Shown here piece by piece: positions 29,820-37,843 of a stretch of 37,843 nucleotides of DNA (the first letter of the stretch is position 1; the number at the start of each line of letters is the position of its first letter). The notes under the pieces are model-generated. The model had not been told where the DNA came from and did not search any database. It saw only the letters and a program-made list of their open reading frames with translations. The stretch covers positions 1-37,843 of the forward strand of contig JBDROH010000021.1 in the NCBI GenBank assembly GCA_043810285.1. The letters run 5' to 3'. Source of the DNA: JAGVXH01 sp043810285 (lineage in GTDB: Archaea > Nanobdellota > Nanobdellia > Pacearchaeales > GW2011-AR1). The translations under genes and the position numbers were made by a program.

Positions 29820-30524
29820 ATGAAAGAAAACGATTTAGTATTATGTAAGGTAGAAAAAGTAACAAACACAAGCACATTTGTGAGACTACCGGATGGAAAA
29901 CAAGGAACAATCATTTCTTCCGAAATCGCACCAGGAAGAATAAAATTTATGCGACAATATGTCGTTCCGAACAAACAAATCGTCTGCAAGATTCTAGAAA
30001 TTTTAGGCGATAACATCCATCTATCTCTTCGGAGAGTAAACTCCAAAGAGAAAAAAGAAGTAATGCAAAAATTCAAACAAGAACAAGCAATAAATGTCGC
30101 ATTCAAACAAATCTTAGGAAAAGACTTAGAAAAAATAAACGAAAAAATTCTTGAAGATTTTACGACTCTCGCAGAATTTATCGACGCTACAAAAAATGAC
30201 GAAAACCTAATAACAAAATATATTCCAAAAATAAAACAAGAATCAATAAAAAAACTTACTGAAAAGAAAAAAGTAAATCTAGAATTAAAACAAAACATTC
30301 AAATAAAATGTCTTGAAGATGACGGAATAAAAAGGATAAAAGAAATTTTTGAGATAGATAATAAAAACTTATCCATCACCTATATCACCGCAGGGCAATT
30401 TAAACTTAAACTCTTAGTTGAGGATTTCAAATATGGAAAAAATAAGATGACTGAAATTCTTGAAGAATTTGAAAAAAGAGCGAAGAAAAATAACTGTGAA
30501 TTCTTCATAACTGAAGAAAAATAA
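29820..30524 (+). CDS. eif2a: Translation initiation factor aIF2 alpha subunit
   Basis: Part of the heterotrimer that delivers initiator tRNA. The N-terminal S1/OB domain (residues about 1-80) includes DLVLCKVEKVTNTSTFVRL, PDGKQGTIISSEIAPGRI and GDNIHLSLRRVNSKEK. A helical domain and the C-terminal alpha/beta domain follow (SITYITAGQFKLKLLVEDFK). 234 aa is somewhat short (usual about 260). There is no regulatory Ser51 context, as expected in archaea. Its own TATA-like TAAATTTAAATAAC lies about 25 nt upstream. Confidence 0.94.
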   Translation: MKENDLVLCKVEKVTNTSTFVRLPDGKQGTIISSEIAPGRIKFMRQYVVPNKQIVCKILEILGDNIHLSLRRVNSKEKKEVMQKFKQEQAINVAFKQILGKDLEKINEKILEDFTTLAEFIDATKNDENLITKYIPKIKQESIKKLTEKKKVNLELKQNIQIKCLEDDGIKRIKEIFEIDNKNLSITYITAGQFKLKLLVEDFKYGKNKMTEILEEFEKRAKKNNCEFFITEEK

Positions 30525-30529
30525 ATACG

Positions 30530-30586
30530 ATGAAATCGACTAATTTAAAGGAGGATACATCCAAGGAACCTTGGTGCCTTAGATAA
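30530..30586 (+). other. Possible 18-codon leader ORF coupled to nop10
   Basis: A frame starting with ATG at 30530 and reading MKSTNLKEDTSKEPWCLR ends in TAA, whose last A is the A of the nop10 ATG (TAATG). GGAGGAT (30550-30556) lies inside it, and the palindrome CCAAGG-AA-CCTTGG (30561-30574) lies between that SD and the nop10 start. It may be a coupling leader or only chance. Confidence 0.25.
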
Positions 30587-30732
30587 TGAACCTAAAAAAA
30601 TGTCGAAAATGCAAAACATACACACTCCAAGAGATTTGTAAAAAATGTAAATCTAAAACAGAAACAACCCACTACAATTTTTCTCAAATCCGCGACGCAC
30701 CACCGAGATCCGCCCCATTTAAACGAAGGTGA
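30586..30732 (+). CDS. nop10: H/ACA RNP component Nop10
   Basis: A 48-aa protein of archaeal H/ACA ribonucleoproteins that guide pseudouridylation. The zinc ribbon has CRKC (residues 6-9) and CKKC (18-21), with the diagnostic YTLQEIC between them. The C-terminal half, FSQIRDAPPRSAPFKRR, matches the P-rich basic tail. The upstream frame is closed by TAG, so this ATG is fixed. Last gene of the eS27-aIF2alpha cluster. Confidence 0.92.
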   Translation: MNLKKCRKCKTYTLQEICKKCKSKTETTHYNFSQIRDAPPRSAPFKRR

Positions 30733-30782
30733 ATCGCCCACCTTCCAATCCCTCCCTTTATTTCAACTCTTTCAGAGGCCAT

Positions 30783-31689
30783 CTATCCAATAGCTATCAT
30801 TTTATCCAATGCAATTTTAGCTTTAACACTTATCTCTTCGGGAATATTTACCTCATATTGGTTTTTCTTAAGTGCATCATAAACCTTTTGTAAAGTAGTC
30901 TTCTTCATATTAAAACACATCCCTCCAATTGTAGAATATTTATTATTAGAATTCTCCCGCTCTAACCTATTAATCATACCCTCCTCTGTCGCCAAAATAA
31001 TATGTTTGCCATTATTTGCCTTAGCTATCTCAACCATCTTTTCTGTTGAACACACCTCGTCAGCATACTTCAAAACCTGCTGAGAACATTCAGGATGCGC
31101 AATAAATATTGAATTAGGATTCTGCTCCTTTGCTAATCTAGCTTTCTCCTCTAATATCTTACTATGAACATAGCAATTCCCCCCCCCATGAAATAACCTT
31201 TTTATTTGTTTTACTTTGAATATAATCTCCAAGATTCTTATCGGGCACAAACAAAATTGTATCTTCCTTCATATTATTAACAAGTGCAACAGCATTTCCA
31301 GAAGTGCAACATACGTCTGCCTCCATCTTCACCCCTGCATTAGTATTCACATATGCCACAACAGCAGCACCTGGATGTTGTTTTTTAAATTCCCTCAATT
31401 CTTCCTCAGTTATCATATCTGCCATAGGGCATCCAGCATCAAAAACAGGAAGCAAAACAGTTTTATCTGGACTAAGAATCTTCGCAGTCTCCGCCATAAA
31501 CTTTACCCCACAAAAAACAATAACGTCTTTACTCGTCTCCGCAGCCTTCCTACTTAACCCAAGTGAATCCCCAATATAATCCGCAACCTCATAAATTTCA
31601 GAACTCTGATAATTATGTACCAAAATTAAAGCATTCCGCTCCTCTTTAAGTTTCTTAATTTCCTCAATTAATTCCTCATTAATTTTCAT
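30783..31689 (-). pseudogene. nadA: Quinolinate synthase, broken by +1 G frameshift
   Basis: Makes quinolinate from iminoaspartate and DHAP in NAD synthesis, using a [4Fe-4S] cluster. The first part (from 31689) has LVHNYQSSEIYEVADYIGDS, FCGVKFMAETAKILSPDKTV and DVCCTSGNA with the first cluster Cys, and ends early after VISWGGELLCS. The second part continues NCYVHSKILEEKARLAKEQN (second Cys), then HPECSQQV and GGMCFNMKKT (third Cys). The break is in a run of nine G (31179-31187, + strand C). Eight would join the frames as SWGGNCYVH. Every catalytic motif is intact, so sequencing error, phase variation or frameshifting are as likely as gene death. No nadB or nadC is nearby. Confidence 0.88.
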
Positions 31690-31726
31690 AAGAATAAATA
31701 TTCCAATTAGGATATAAATTTATCTC

Positions 31727-32320
31727 CTAACAACATTCCTTCTTAACAATCTCCATATCCGCTTCCCATAAGGGGGTCAACTTCGTTCGATTGTATATTA
31801 TAGCCGCAGGATGAAACAATGGAATTAATTTAAATCGAAGGCCTTCCATCTCAATCTCTCTAACCTTTCCATGTACTTGCGTAATCCCAGGTTGCTCACC
31901 CATCAAATCCACATTCCCCAATGCCAAAAAAAACTTCGTCGCATAATTTCCCAAAGAACAAACAACCTTCGGTTTAATCTCCCTAATCTGCTTCAACAAC
32001 CAAGGCGCATGTGCCCTAATCTCATCGGGCAACGGGTCACGATTCTCAGGAGGTCGACACTTTAAAATATTCGCGATATAAACGTCCTCCAAGCTCAACC
32101 CCACACTAGCCAACAACTTATCCAAATTCTTCCCCGCAGCCCCGACAAATGGAATCCCCTGTTCATCCTCGTTTCTTCCTGCTGCCTCACCTACAAACAG
32201 AATATCCGCATTAATGTTCCCCTTCCCGACGACAATATTGGTACAATTCTTAAATAATTCCGTTCGTTTCACTAATGCAGCTTCATAAAAATTAAACTCG
32301 GCAGATTTCTTATTTGACAT
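31727..32320 (-). CDS. Uracil-DNA glycosylase, family 4-like, lacking Fe-S ligands
   Basis: Removes uracil from DNA. Motif 1 FVGEAAGRNEDEQGIPFVG (residues 42-60; the usual GEAPG is GEAAG), NILKCRPPENRDP (85-96), KPKVVCSLGNYATK-type strand VVCSLG and motif 2 LFHPAAIIYN fit family 4. Standard members bind [4Fe-4S] through a CxxC near the N-terminus, a Cys in EIxxCxPxL and one further Cys. Here the N-terminal CxxC is missing (single Cys26), the third site is His104 (EIRAHAPWLL), and a CC pair is at the extreme C-terminus. The cluster has probably been lost or rebuilt. 197 aa. Confidence 0.85.
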   Translation of the reverse strand: MSNKKSAEFNFYEAALVKRTELFKNCTNIVVGKGNINADILFVGEAAGRNEDEQGIPFVGAAGKNLDKLLASVGLSLEDVYIANILKCRPPENRDPLPDEIRAHAPWLLKQIREIKPKVVCSLGNYATKFFLALGNVDLMGEQPGITQVHGKVREIEMEGLRFKLIPLFHPAAIIYNRTKLTPLWEADMEIVKKECC

Positions 32321-32350
32321 AATAATCCCAAAAATATAAACTTAATAAAA

Positions 32351-35134
32351 TTACTCATTCCTTAATTTAAAATAAATTATTCCAATAACTGCAACTAAAA
32401 CAATAACGATTACACTCAACCATATCCAAAATGTTCCGCCTCCACCTATAGCATTTACAAAATCAGCTCCACTAACCTCTCCAGAACTATTATCCTCGGC
32501 TAAGGAATCTTCCTCTCCTACTTCTACACTCTCATTTCCCTCAGAAATCTTCTTCATTAGTAACTTAGCACTATTGCCTCCTATGGATTCTAATTTAACT
32601 GAAAAATCATAAACTCCATCTCCATCAATCTCAAATTTCACTTCATCCCCAACAAAAAGCGTCTTCGTCTGAGGTTCAGAACTAATAGTTATTTTAACTC
32701 TATCACTCTCGATAGAATCAACATTAAGAACATGACTTTCATTACCTACTTTAAATTTAACCTTATAATCCTTCCGAAGAACCAACGTATAACCTTCAAT
32801 AAGTTTTTCCTCTGTAGGCTGATACAGGGGGTCTCCGCCTCCACCTGAAGAACTACTACCATCATCACTAGTATCTGCTGGAGCACTATAGGCCTCAATA
32901 ATTTTGAAATAAATAGGATAAGTCACATTAAATTTAAAAGTGCCTCCAGTAGTAAAACTGAACTCAACACAAGCAGGACTAGTACTTGTAGTGCAATTTA
33001 CCCAGGTGCTATTATCAATACTATACTGGGGCTTAGGGTCCGTATAACTCACACTATAAAACGAGATATTTGCACTTTTATTCAGTCCAGAATTACTAGA
33101 AGAATTAATAAACACCCATTCATCTTCAACGTCAACGTCGTCCTTAAGACTAATTCCACTCCCATTAATTGCTTCTAAAAATACAATCTCTCCAAAACCT
33201 GGCTCTTTAAAATTAACTAATCCTCCTACTCCTGCAAATGAATAATTAGCAAATTCAATGCCCTCAATCCATATTCCATCAATCCCTGCTGTAGAAAAAT
33301 TAACATCGTGATAAGACGAATTTGTATTTGTAACAACCACTCTTGTGAAATTATTATTATCTGAAATTGCTCCTGTTAAAAGAATTGCGTCTTGTTGAGA
33401 GCCATTTATATTAATATCAGTAAATATATTCCTAGAACTCGAAGAAATATAAATTCCATTCGAGAAATTATAGATGGACCCATTCAAAACCGAAGTGTCA
33501 TTATATCCACTAATATTAATCCCATACCCACTAGCATTCCCTGTTACATTAAATCCTGCGAAATCAAGAGTGATATTATTAGCTGTGATGTTAAAACAAG
33601 TCCCATTAACTTCAATACTCTGGTTTAAAACATAATACCTACTTGCAATATTCAATGTCGCACATGCCGAAGCCACACTAACATGATCAGCAAGAGGAAG
33701 ATAATCTGTATGGTTCTCCTCCGTCATCACAACATAAGCAGAATCACAAAAATAATCATCATCTAAATTTATACAAATATCGCTATACCCACTTCCATTA
33801 ACATTTGTCCAAAAATTTCCCCCAATATAAGCTTGACCAACAATATTCGTCAAAGTAGTATTTGTCGTGTTAAAATAATTTAAATCGCTATCGTTGATAA
33901 ATACACCAGAACCGCTTGTAGACGTATTAAAAATATTATTATAAAAACTATGACCTGAGGCAGTCCAAAGATAGAGAATATACGAATCTGCTTCCCCAGT
34001 TTTAACTATATTATTGGTTATGGTGGAATTATGAGATTCATAAAAATAAATTCCGTAAGACTCATTGCCTGCGGTTGTTACATTATTTGAAGAAACGTTG
34101 CTATTGGAATCTTGATTAAAATCAAAGCCATAAGAATAATTTCCAGAGGTTGTTACATAATTATCATAAAAAAGTAATGCAGTTTCAGAATTAACTGAAT
34201 GAATTCCGTCGCCTAATTCTCCAGTGATAGTTATCGTATTAGAGGTAACGTTTATTCCTTGAATATCTGCCAAATAAATTCCATCACCCCATTCTCCCGA
34301 CGCGGTTATTACATTATTTTCAACAGAGTGATTAGAACAACTCCAAACCCAAATTCCTGCATTATTATAACCCGACATTGTTATATTATTTGAACTAACA
34401 TTTATATCTGCAGTTCCAGTCTCTAAAAAAATTCCCCCCATAGCATCCATTGAACTTAGATCTCCTGAAGTTAAAATTGTATTATTATAAACTAAACCAG
34501 AAGAATTATCTGCCATCATAATTCCAGAAGCATCATCGCCAGAGGTAGTAACTATATTGCTATCTATATTAGAATTAGTTCCATTTATCCCTAAAAAAAT
34601 TCCATGTGACTCATTCCCTGAAGTTGTAGCATTATTCAAACTAACATTAGCATTAACTGAACCATTATTAAAATAAACTCCATAAGACTCATTTCCATAA
34701 GTTATCATAGTATTATTATAAACCGTCGCATTGGTAGAATTAATCCCGAAAAAAATCGCACTACTACTATTAATTCCTGAAGACTCATTTTGAATTACAA
34801 TACAATTTCTAATTGTAACATTAGTATAACCTGCCTCTGTACCCTCATCAAAAACAAAAATTCCATTTCCTCCCGACGAATTTCCATAATAAGTAATGTT
34901 ATAGCCTGCACAATCAAGAATAATACTATCATTAGCAATTAAAATACAATCTCCATCTGCCCCAGAATCAATCGACTGATTCAAAGTATAAACGGCATAA
35001 GAAGTATTCAGAACTCCACAATCAGTAACATTCTGAACAGCACTTCCATCATCCACAAAATCCGCTAAGACAAAAAAAACAGATACAACTAAAACTAACA
35101 TTACAATTAAAAATAATGCTGACCTTTTCACCAT
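32351..35134 (-). CDS. Large anchored parallel beta-helix surface protein (927 aa)
   Basis: A signal peptide (KRSALFLIVMLVLVVSVFF, cut near VLA-DF) leads to two NosD/pectate-lyase-like beta-helix regions, about residues 40-470 and 495-680. Their coils repeat motifs such as VSSNNVTTAGNESYGIYF and NNTILTSGD. Asn sequons are very dense, so heavy N-glycosylation is likely. A Ser/Gly linker (SSSSGGGGDPLYQP) leads to a beta domain (about 790-880, VLRKDYKVKFKVGNESHVLN). The C-terminal membrane helix FWIWLSVIVIVLVAVIGIIY with KLRNE tail anchors it. Probably a cell-surface polysaccharide-binding or adhesion protein. Confidence 0.82.
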   Translation of the reverse strand: MVKRSALFLIVMLVLVVSVFFVLADFVDDGSAVQNVTDCGVLNTSYAVYTLNQSIDSGADGDCILIANDSIILDCAGYNITYYGNSSGGNGIFVFDEGTEAGYTNVTIRNCIVIQNESSGINSSSAIFFGINSTNATVYNNTMITYGNESYGVYFNNGSVNANVSLNNATTSGNESHGIFLGINGTNSNIDSNIVTTSGDDASGIMMADNSSGLVYNNTILTSGDLSSMDAMGGIFLETGTADINVSSNNITMSGYNNAGIWVWSCSNHSVENNVITASGEWGDGIYLADIQGINVTSNTITITGELGDGIHSVNSETALLFYDNYVTTSGNYSYGFDFNQDSNSNVSSNNVTTAGNESYGIYFYESHNSTITNNIVKTGEADSYILYLWTASGHSFYNNIFNTSTSGSGVFINDSDLNYFNTTNTTLTNIVGQAYIGGNFWTNVNGSGYSDICINLDDDYFCDSAYVVMTEENHTDYLPLADHVSVASACATLNIASRYYVLNQSIEVNGTCFNITANNITLDFAGFNVTGNASGYGINISGYNDTSVLNGSIYNFSNGIYISSSSRNIFTDININGSQQDAILLTGAISDNNNFTRVVVTNTNSSYHDVNFSTAGIDGIWIEGIEFANYSFAGVGGLVNFKEPGFGEIVFLEAINGSGISLKDDVDVEDEWVFINSSSNSGLNKSANISFYSVSYTDPKPQYSIDNSTWVNCTTSTSPACVEFSFTTGGTFKFNVTYPIYFKIIEAYSAPADTSDDGSSSSGGGGDPLYQPTEEKLIEGYTLVLRKDYKVKFKVGNESHVLNVDSIESDRVKITISSEPQTKTLFVGDEVKFEIDGDGVYDFSVKLESIGGNSAKLLMKKISEGNESVEVGEEDSLAEDNSSGEVSGADFVNAIGGGGTFWIWLSVIVIVLVAVIGIIYFKLRNE

Positions 35135-35271
35135 CTTTATCCAATAAAACGAAAATATAAACTTTCGAATTACATTAACAATCCAAACAATTTAATCTTT
35201 TTAAAACTATCTAAACTTTTTAAATAAACTACCGACGCTAATTTTAAAAAATAGTATTTAAATTAATAAAT

Positions 35272-35667
35272 TTATTTCTTCTTCTTAAAATAAACAACTG
35301 TCCCAATAACTGCTACAAGAAGAATCAATGTAACTCCAACCCATACCCAAGATTTTTTAGCATCACTTATAATATCCATTATCTCTTCTCCAATACTATC
35401 GCCACTACCACTAGTCTCCGAAGCATCCTCACCATCAACTATCTCATCAGAAACCACAGTTTCATTACTTGTAGCATTGGTAACATTCTCGACAGTACCG
35501 CCACCGCCGCCACCTGACGAACCATCTGTAGAAGGAGGAGGTGTAATAACTGTCGTAGCAGGCAATCCATCTACAAAACCAGCCAAGACAAAAGAACAAG
35601 AATAAACTAATAACAAAGTTAAAACTACCACACTTCCACAAACTATCTGTCTTTTTGTTCTTTCCAT
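35272..35667 (-). CDS. Small anchored surface protein (131 aa)
   Basis: A signal peptide (VVVLTLLLVYSCSFVLAGF region) is followed by a Pro/Ser/Gly-rich, probably disordered stalk (PPPSTDGSSGGGGGGT) with sequons. The C-terminal membrane helix SWVWVGVTLILLVAVIGTVV ends in YFKKKK. The helix is closely like that of the 927-aa protein (LVAVIG..YFK). The ATG at 35667 lies 1 nt after the stop of the 714+ aa gene; the in-frame GTG at 35679 would overlap that gene. It appears coupled to the upstream gene and could be its membrane anchor or partner. Confidence 0.65.
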   Translation of the reverse strand: MERTKRQIVCGSVVVLTLLLVYSCSFVLAGFVDGLPATTVITPPPSTDGSSGGGGGGTVENVTNATSNETVVSDEIVDGEDASETSGSGDSIGEEIMDIISDAKKSWVWVGVTLILLVAVIGTVVYFKKKK

Positions 35668-35668
35668 T

Positions 35669-37843
35669 TTAAAATTCACAATAAGGAATCGTCCATAAAC
35701 ATGAAGTCCCGCTCGGCGTTCTCGTAGTAGAACTCGTTATATCGACACAATTATCTCCATTATTATCACAATGATATAACACGCTACAATCATCACTTGG
35801 CATTTTAATCTGACAAACTTCTGGATGTAGATTATTAATTATCTTATCTCTTGTAGTAGTCGTCATACCCACCATCCCCAAAGCACCTCCGGAACTATCT
35901 GTCAATGAAGTATCATCATATATCAAATCGCCAGCAGTACTTATCGTTCTAGTATCTCTCGTCAAACCTGTCTTTGTCAATGTAACATTCAAGAACAACA
36001 TCTCGGCACCATCTGTGCTGTTCAACTTAACATTTGCTTTTCTACCCGTAACATAACTTGTCTTCATTCCAGCACTAGGTCCACACATCTGCCCCTGAAC
36101 ATGTTCATAAGTCCCATCAGTATTCAAATCATAACTAACCTTCCATCCAGTCGGAGGAGAAATTATCGTCACAAAATTACAATAACCGCACTTCGATGAA
36201 CTCTCTGCAGTCCTAAAAGAAGTACAAGCACTCACACTGCACTTACCCGCAGAATCACATACATTCAACCTATAATAATAAACTGTATCATTAGTCAAAT
36301 TATAACTAAGAGAATGAACTCCTTCATCATTATATATCTTAGCATGATGCCACAACTTCTGAGCTCGCACACTAGCTACATCAATCCCTGTATCATTGAT
36401 AGTTATATTCACTGTCGAGCAAGTAGAATCATTACCATAAAAGATCAAAGTTCCATTCGTAGGCTTATTAGTATTATACATAACCAATGCCGCATCAGTA
36501 TATTCCTCCACCTTTACACCGCTAATAACAGGCATAGACGTATCTGTAGCTCTATCCGACGCAGAACAATGAGGAGCAAACTCACAATTCCAATCTGCAC
36601 AATCAATCAAATCATCATTGTTATCATCAACACCATTAAAACAATCTTCATACTGCACAAATCCTCCTCCCAATAAAAACTTTTCAAATGTAGCACCATT
36701 CGCTCCAAGTTCAAAGAATCCATTTATTGGGAAATCGACAGCTCCAGGAGTCACCCATCCCGGACCAGCTGTATCTGAAGGTGAAGTCGCATTATTATTT
36801 GCACTTGCCGAAGCAACAAAAATCCTCATATCTGCATCCGAATTATACAATACTGGGAACTTCTCTAAAGCCGCCTTTTCAACCGCAATCATAGGTCCCT
36901 GAACCTCTCCGCACATTTTTTCTTTCCACGCACTCAAGCTAATATCTGCAGTAACCCAGACGTTAGCACTACATTTCTGTGCAGTAAACGTCTCCGTTGC
37001 TTTACCTAGTGTAGAATTGTATGTCGAAATATACTTAAAGAAAAACTCATATCCAAGTGCTGAAGAATTATGGCTTAACTTACAACCACCTGTAGTATTC
37101 CCATTTGTATCCAAATAAACATAATATTTGACCGTTTTATTTCCCTGCCCAAAATTATTGCCCATGCCAAATCCAATCTTCTCACCATTACAAATTCCTG
37201 CATCTACAAAACTAGCCATTCCAGAAGCAAATCCAAAACTACCATCCATATCTTTCATTCCTACTCCCATTAAATCAGTATATTGGTATCTGTCATTAGA
37301 GTCGCCCATACTATCTGTAGCAATCATTACAGGCGCACCCATTTCCATTCCACCAAACATTTTTTGCATCCCAGGAGAATTACAGAATCCATTCATCCAT
37401 CTACAACTTCCAGAACAACTATCAGAATCCGCCGCAGCAAAACAATTCGGCTCACACCAACCATTAGTCACCATATCTCCCCATCCCATTGTCCAATTAC
37501 AATTAGGATTAGCATTACAAGCAACAGCACTATTCGAACTAATATTTCCATCAGTATCATTAGAGTAATACTGATTATTCCAACATTCATCAAACACATT
37601 AGAACACCAATTTCCGTTCCAATAACATCCGGAAACATTTCCACACACATATCCATTTGCATCAGCAGTAGTATTATCATAATATTTCCAACAGTCAGCA
37701 CTCCAGTCTGGCTCACAGAACGGTCTATATTCGGGCATCCATGCACAAGTCATATTTATTAGTGAACTATTAGTACAGCTTGATTCGTTTCCATCATACT
37801 TCCAGCATTCCATTCCTGTTGTTGCTCCACCGCCAATACCACC
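35669..37843 (-). CDS. Cys-rich secreted surface protein, N-terminus outside window
   Basis: The frame stays open to the window edge (preceding residues GGIGGGATTG), so the start is missing and the first visible Met is internal. The N-terminal part has repeated Cys/Trp modules (CWKYDGNESSC, CYWNGNWCSN, CNWTMGWGD, WCEPNCF, CRWMNGFCNS). Next comes a beta-rich domain (about residues 160-390), then CFNGVDDNNDDLIDCADWNC, the DNDxDGxxDCxDxxC Ca-binding-like repeat. A fibronectin-III-like domain (AALVMYNTNKPTNGTLIFYG) ends with CGYCNFVTI. There is no C-terminal anchor; the next gene encodes one. Related organisation to the other surface proteins suggests an extracellular adhesive or structural role. 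Confidence 0.78.
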   Translation of the reverse strand, partial: GGIGGGATTGMECWKYDGNESSCTNSSLINMTCAWMPEYRPFCEPDWSADCWKYYDNTTADANGYVCGNVSGCYWNGNWCSNVFDECWNNQYYSNDTDGNISSNSAVACNANPNCNWTMGWGDMVTNGWCEPNCFAAADSDSCSGSCRWMNGFCNSPGMQKMFGGMEMGAPVMIATDSMGDSNDRYQYTDLMGVGMKDMDGSFGFASGMASFVDAGICNGEKIGFGMGNNFGQGNKTVKYYVYLDTNGNTTGGCKLSHNSSALGYEFFFKYISTYNSTLGKATETFTAQKCSANVWVTADISLSAWKEKMCGEVQGPMIAVEKAALEKFPVLYNSDADMRIFVASASANNNATSPSDTAGPGWVTPGAVDFPINGFFELGANGATFEKFLLGGGFVQYEDCFNGVDDNNDDLIDCADWNCEFAPHCSASDRATDTSMPVISGVKVEEYTDAALVMYNTNKPTNGTLIFYGNDSTCSTVNITINDTGIDVASVRAQKLWHHAKIYNDEGVHSLSYNLTNDTVYYYRLNVCDSAGKCSVSACTSFRTAESSSKCGYCNFVTIISPPTGWKVSYDLNTDGTYEHVQGQMCGPSAGMKTSYVTGRKANVKLNSTDGAEMLFLNVTLTKTGLTRDTRTISTAGDLIYDDTSLTDSSGGALGMVGMTTTTRDKIINNLHPEVCQIKMPSDDCSVLYHCDNNGDNCVDITSSTTRTPSGTSCLWTIPYCEF

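Noticed and set aside
31216..31579. + strand frames opposite nadA
   Set aside because: nadA is recognisable by family motifs on the minus strand; these are its shadows.

Overview
The window looks like a low-GC, gene-dense chromosome segment of a small-genome archaeon. Archaeal-only information-processing genes are everywhere: TFB, tRNA-splicing endonuclease, Alba, LSm, eS17, eS8, eL44, eS1/S3Ae, eS27, aIF2-alpha, Nop10, GINS, a RecJ/GAN-like DHH nuclease, SRP54/FtsY and Bud32. The reduced proteins, many leaderless genes (TATA box about 25 nt before the ATG) and large Asn/Ser/Thr-rich surface proteins suggest a DPANN archaeon of the Pacearchaeota/Woesearchaeota type. The lineage is an inference.

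Positions 1-4,400 are an accessory region. It holds an edge-truncated DDE transposase, an AbrB/small-protein operon behind a perfect palindrome, a run of unknown minus-strand genes with strong Shine-Dalgarno (SD) sites, a probably truncated fibre-like surface protein preceded by a micro ribbon-helix-helix-like gene, and a decayed tyrosine integrase beside tRNA-Gln(CUG). It reads as the remnant of an element integrated at a tRNA. Positions 4,400-12,900 are core genes: EndA, a winged-helix protein, a ParA/MinD ATPase, GlyRS, tRNA-Arg, tRNA-Cys, RNase Z, LSm, tRNA-Met, Alba/eS17, eS8 and TFB. Positions 13,150-20,900 encode giant secreted or membrane-anchored proteins (1695, 613 and 202 aa) with a 39-aa micro gene at the head of the two large ones.

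Positions 21,000-30,730 are core again: eL44-eS1-Ndk, tRNA-Thr, a SemiSWEET-like protein, GINS, FtsY, SRP54, Bud32, tRNA-Gln(UUG), uS15, the RecJ-like nuclease and the eS27-aIF2alpha-Nop10 operon. Positions 30,780-32,320 carry nadA and a family-4 uracil-DNA glycosylase. The right end (32,350-37,843) is a second surface-protein locus. ndk and nadA are each broken by one extra G in a G-run, which could be sequencing error or real frameshifts.

The most unusual signal lies at tRNA borders. At four of eight tRNAs the tRNA end (12-19 nt) is repeated 50-150 nt away. An inverted copy of a segment inside the tRNA sits just outside it, and three of the spacers share a 14-nt motif. Two of these spacers form imperfect hairpins with identical internal mismatches but compensating stem changes. 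At tRNA-Gln(UUG) the units are in tandem. This resembles a family of miniature tRNA-targeted integrative elements (attL-spacer-attR). A second system is a pair of surface-protein operons, 16 kb apart, each headed by an overlapping 39-51 aa ribbon-helix-helix-like gene and sharing a 10-nt upstream motif. Three tRNAs also have altered D-loop/T-loop contact bases, two of them as compensatory pairs.
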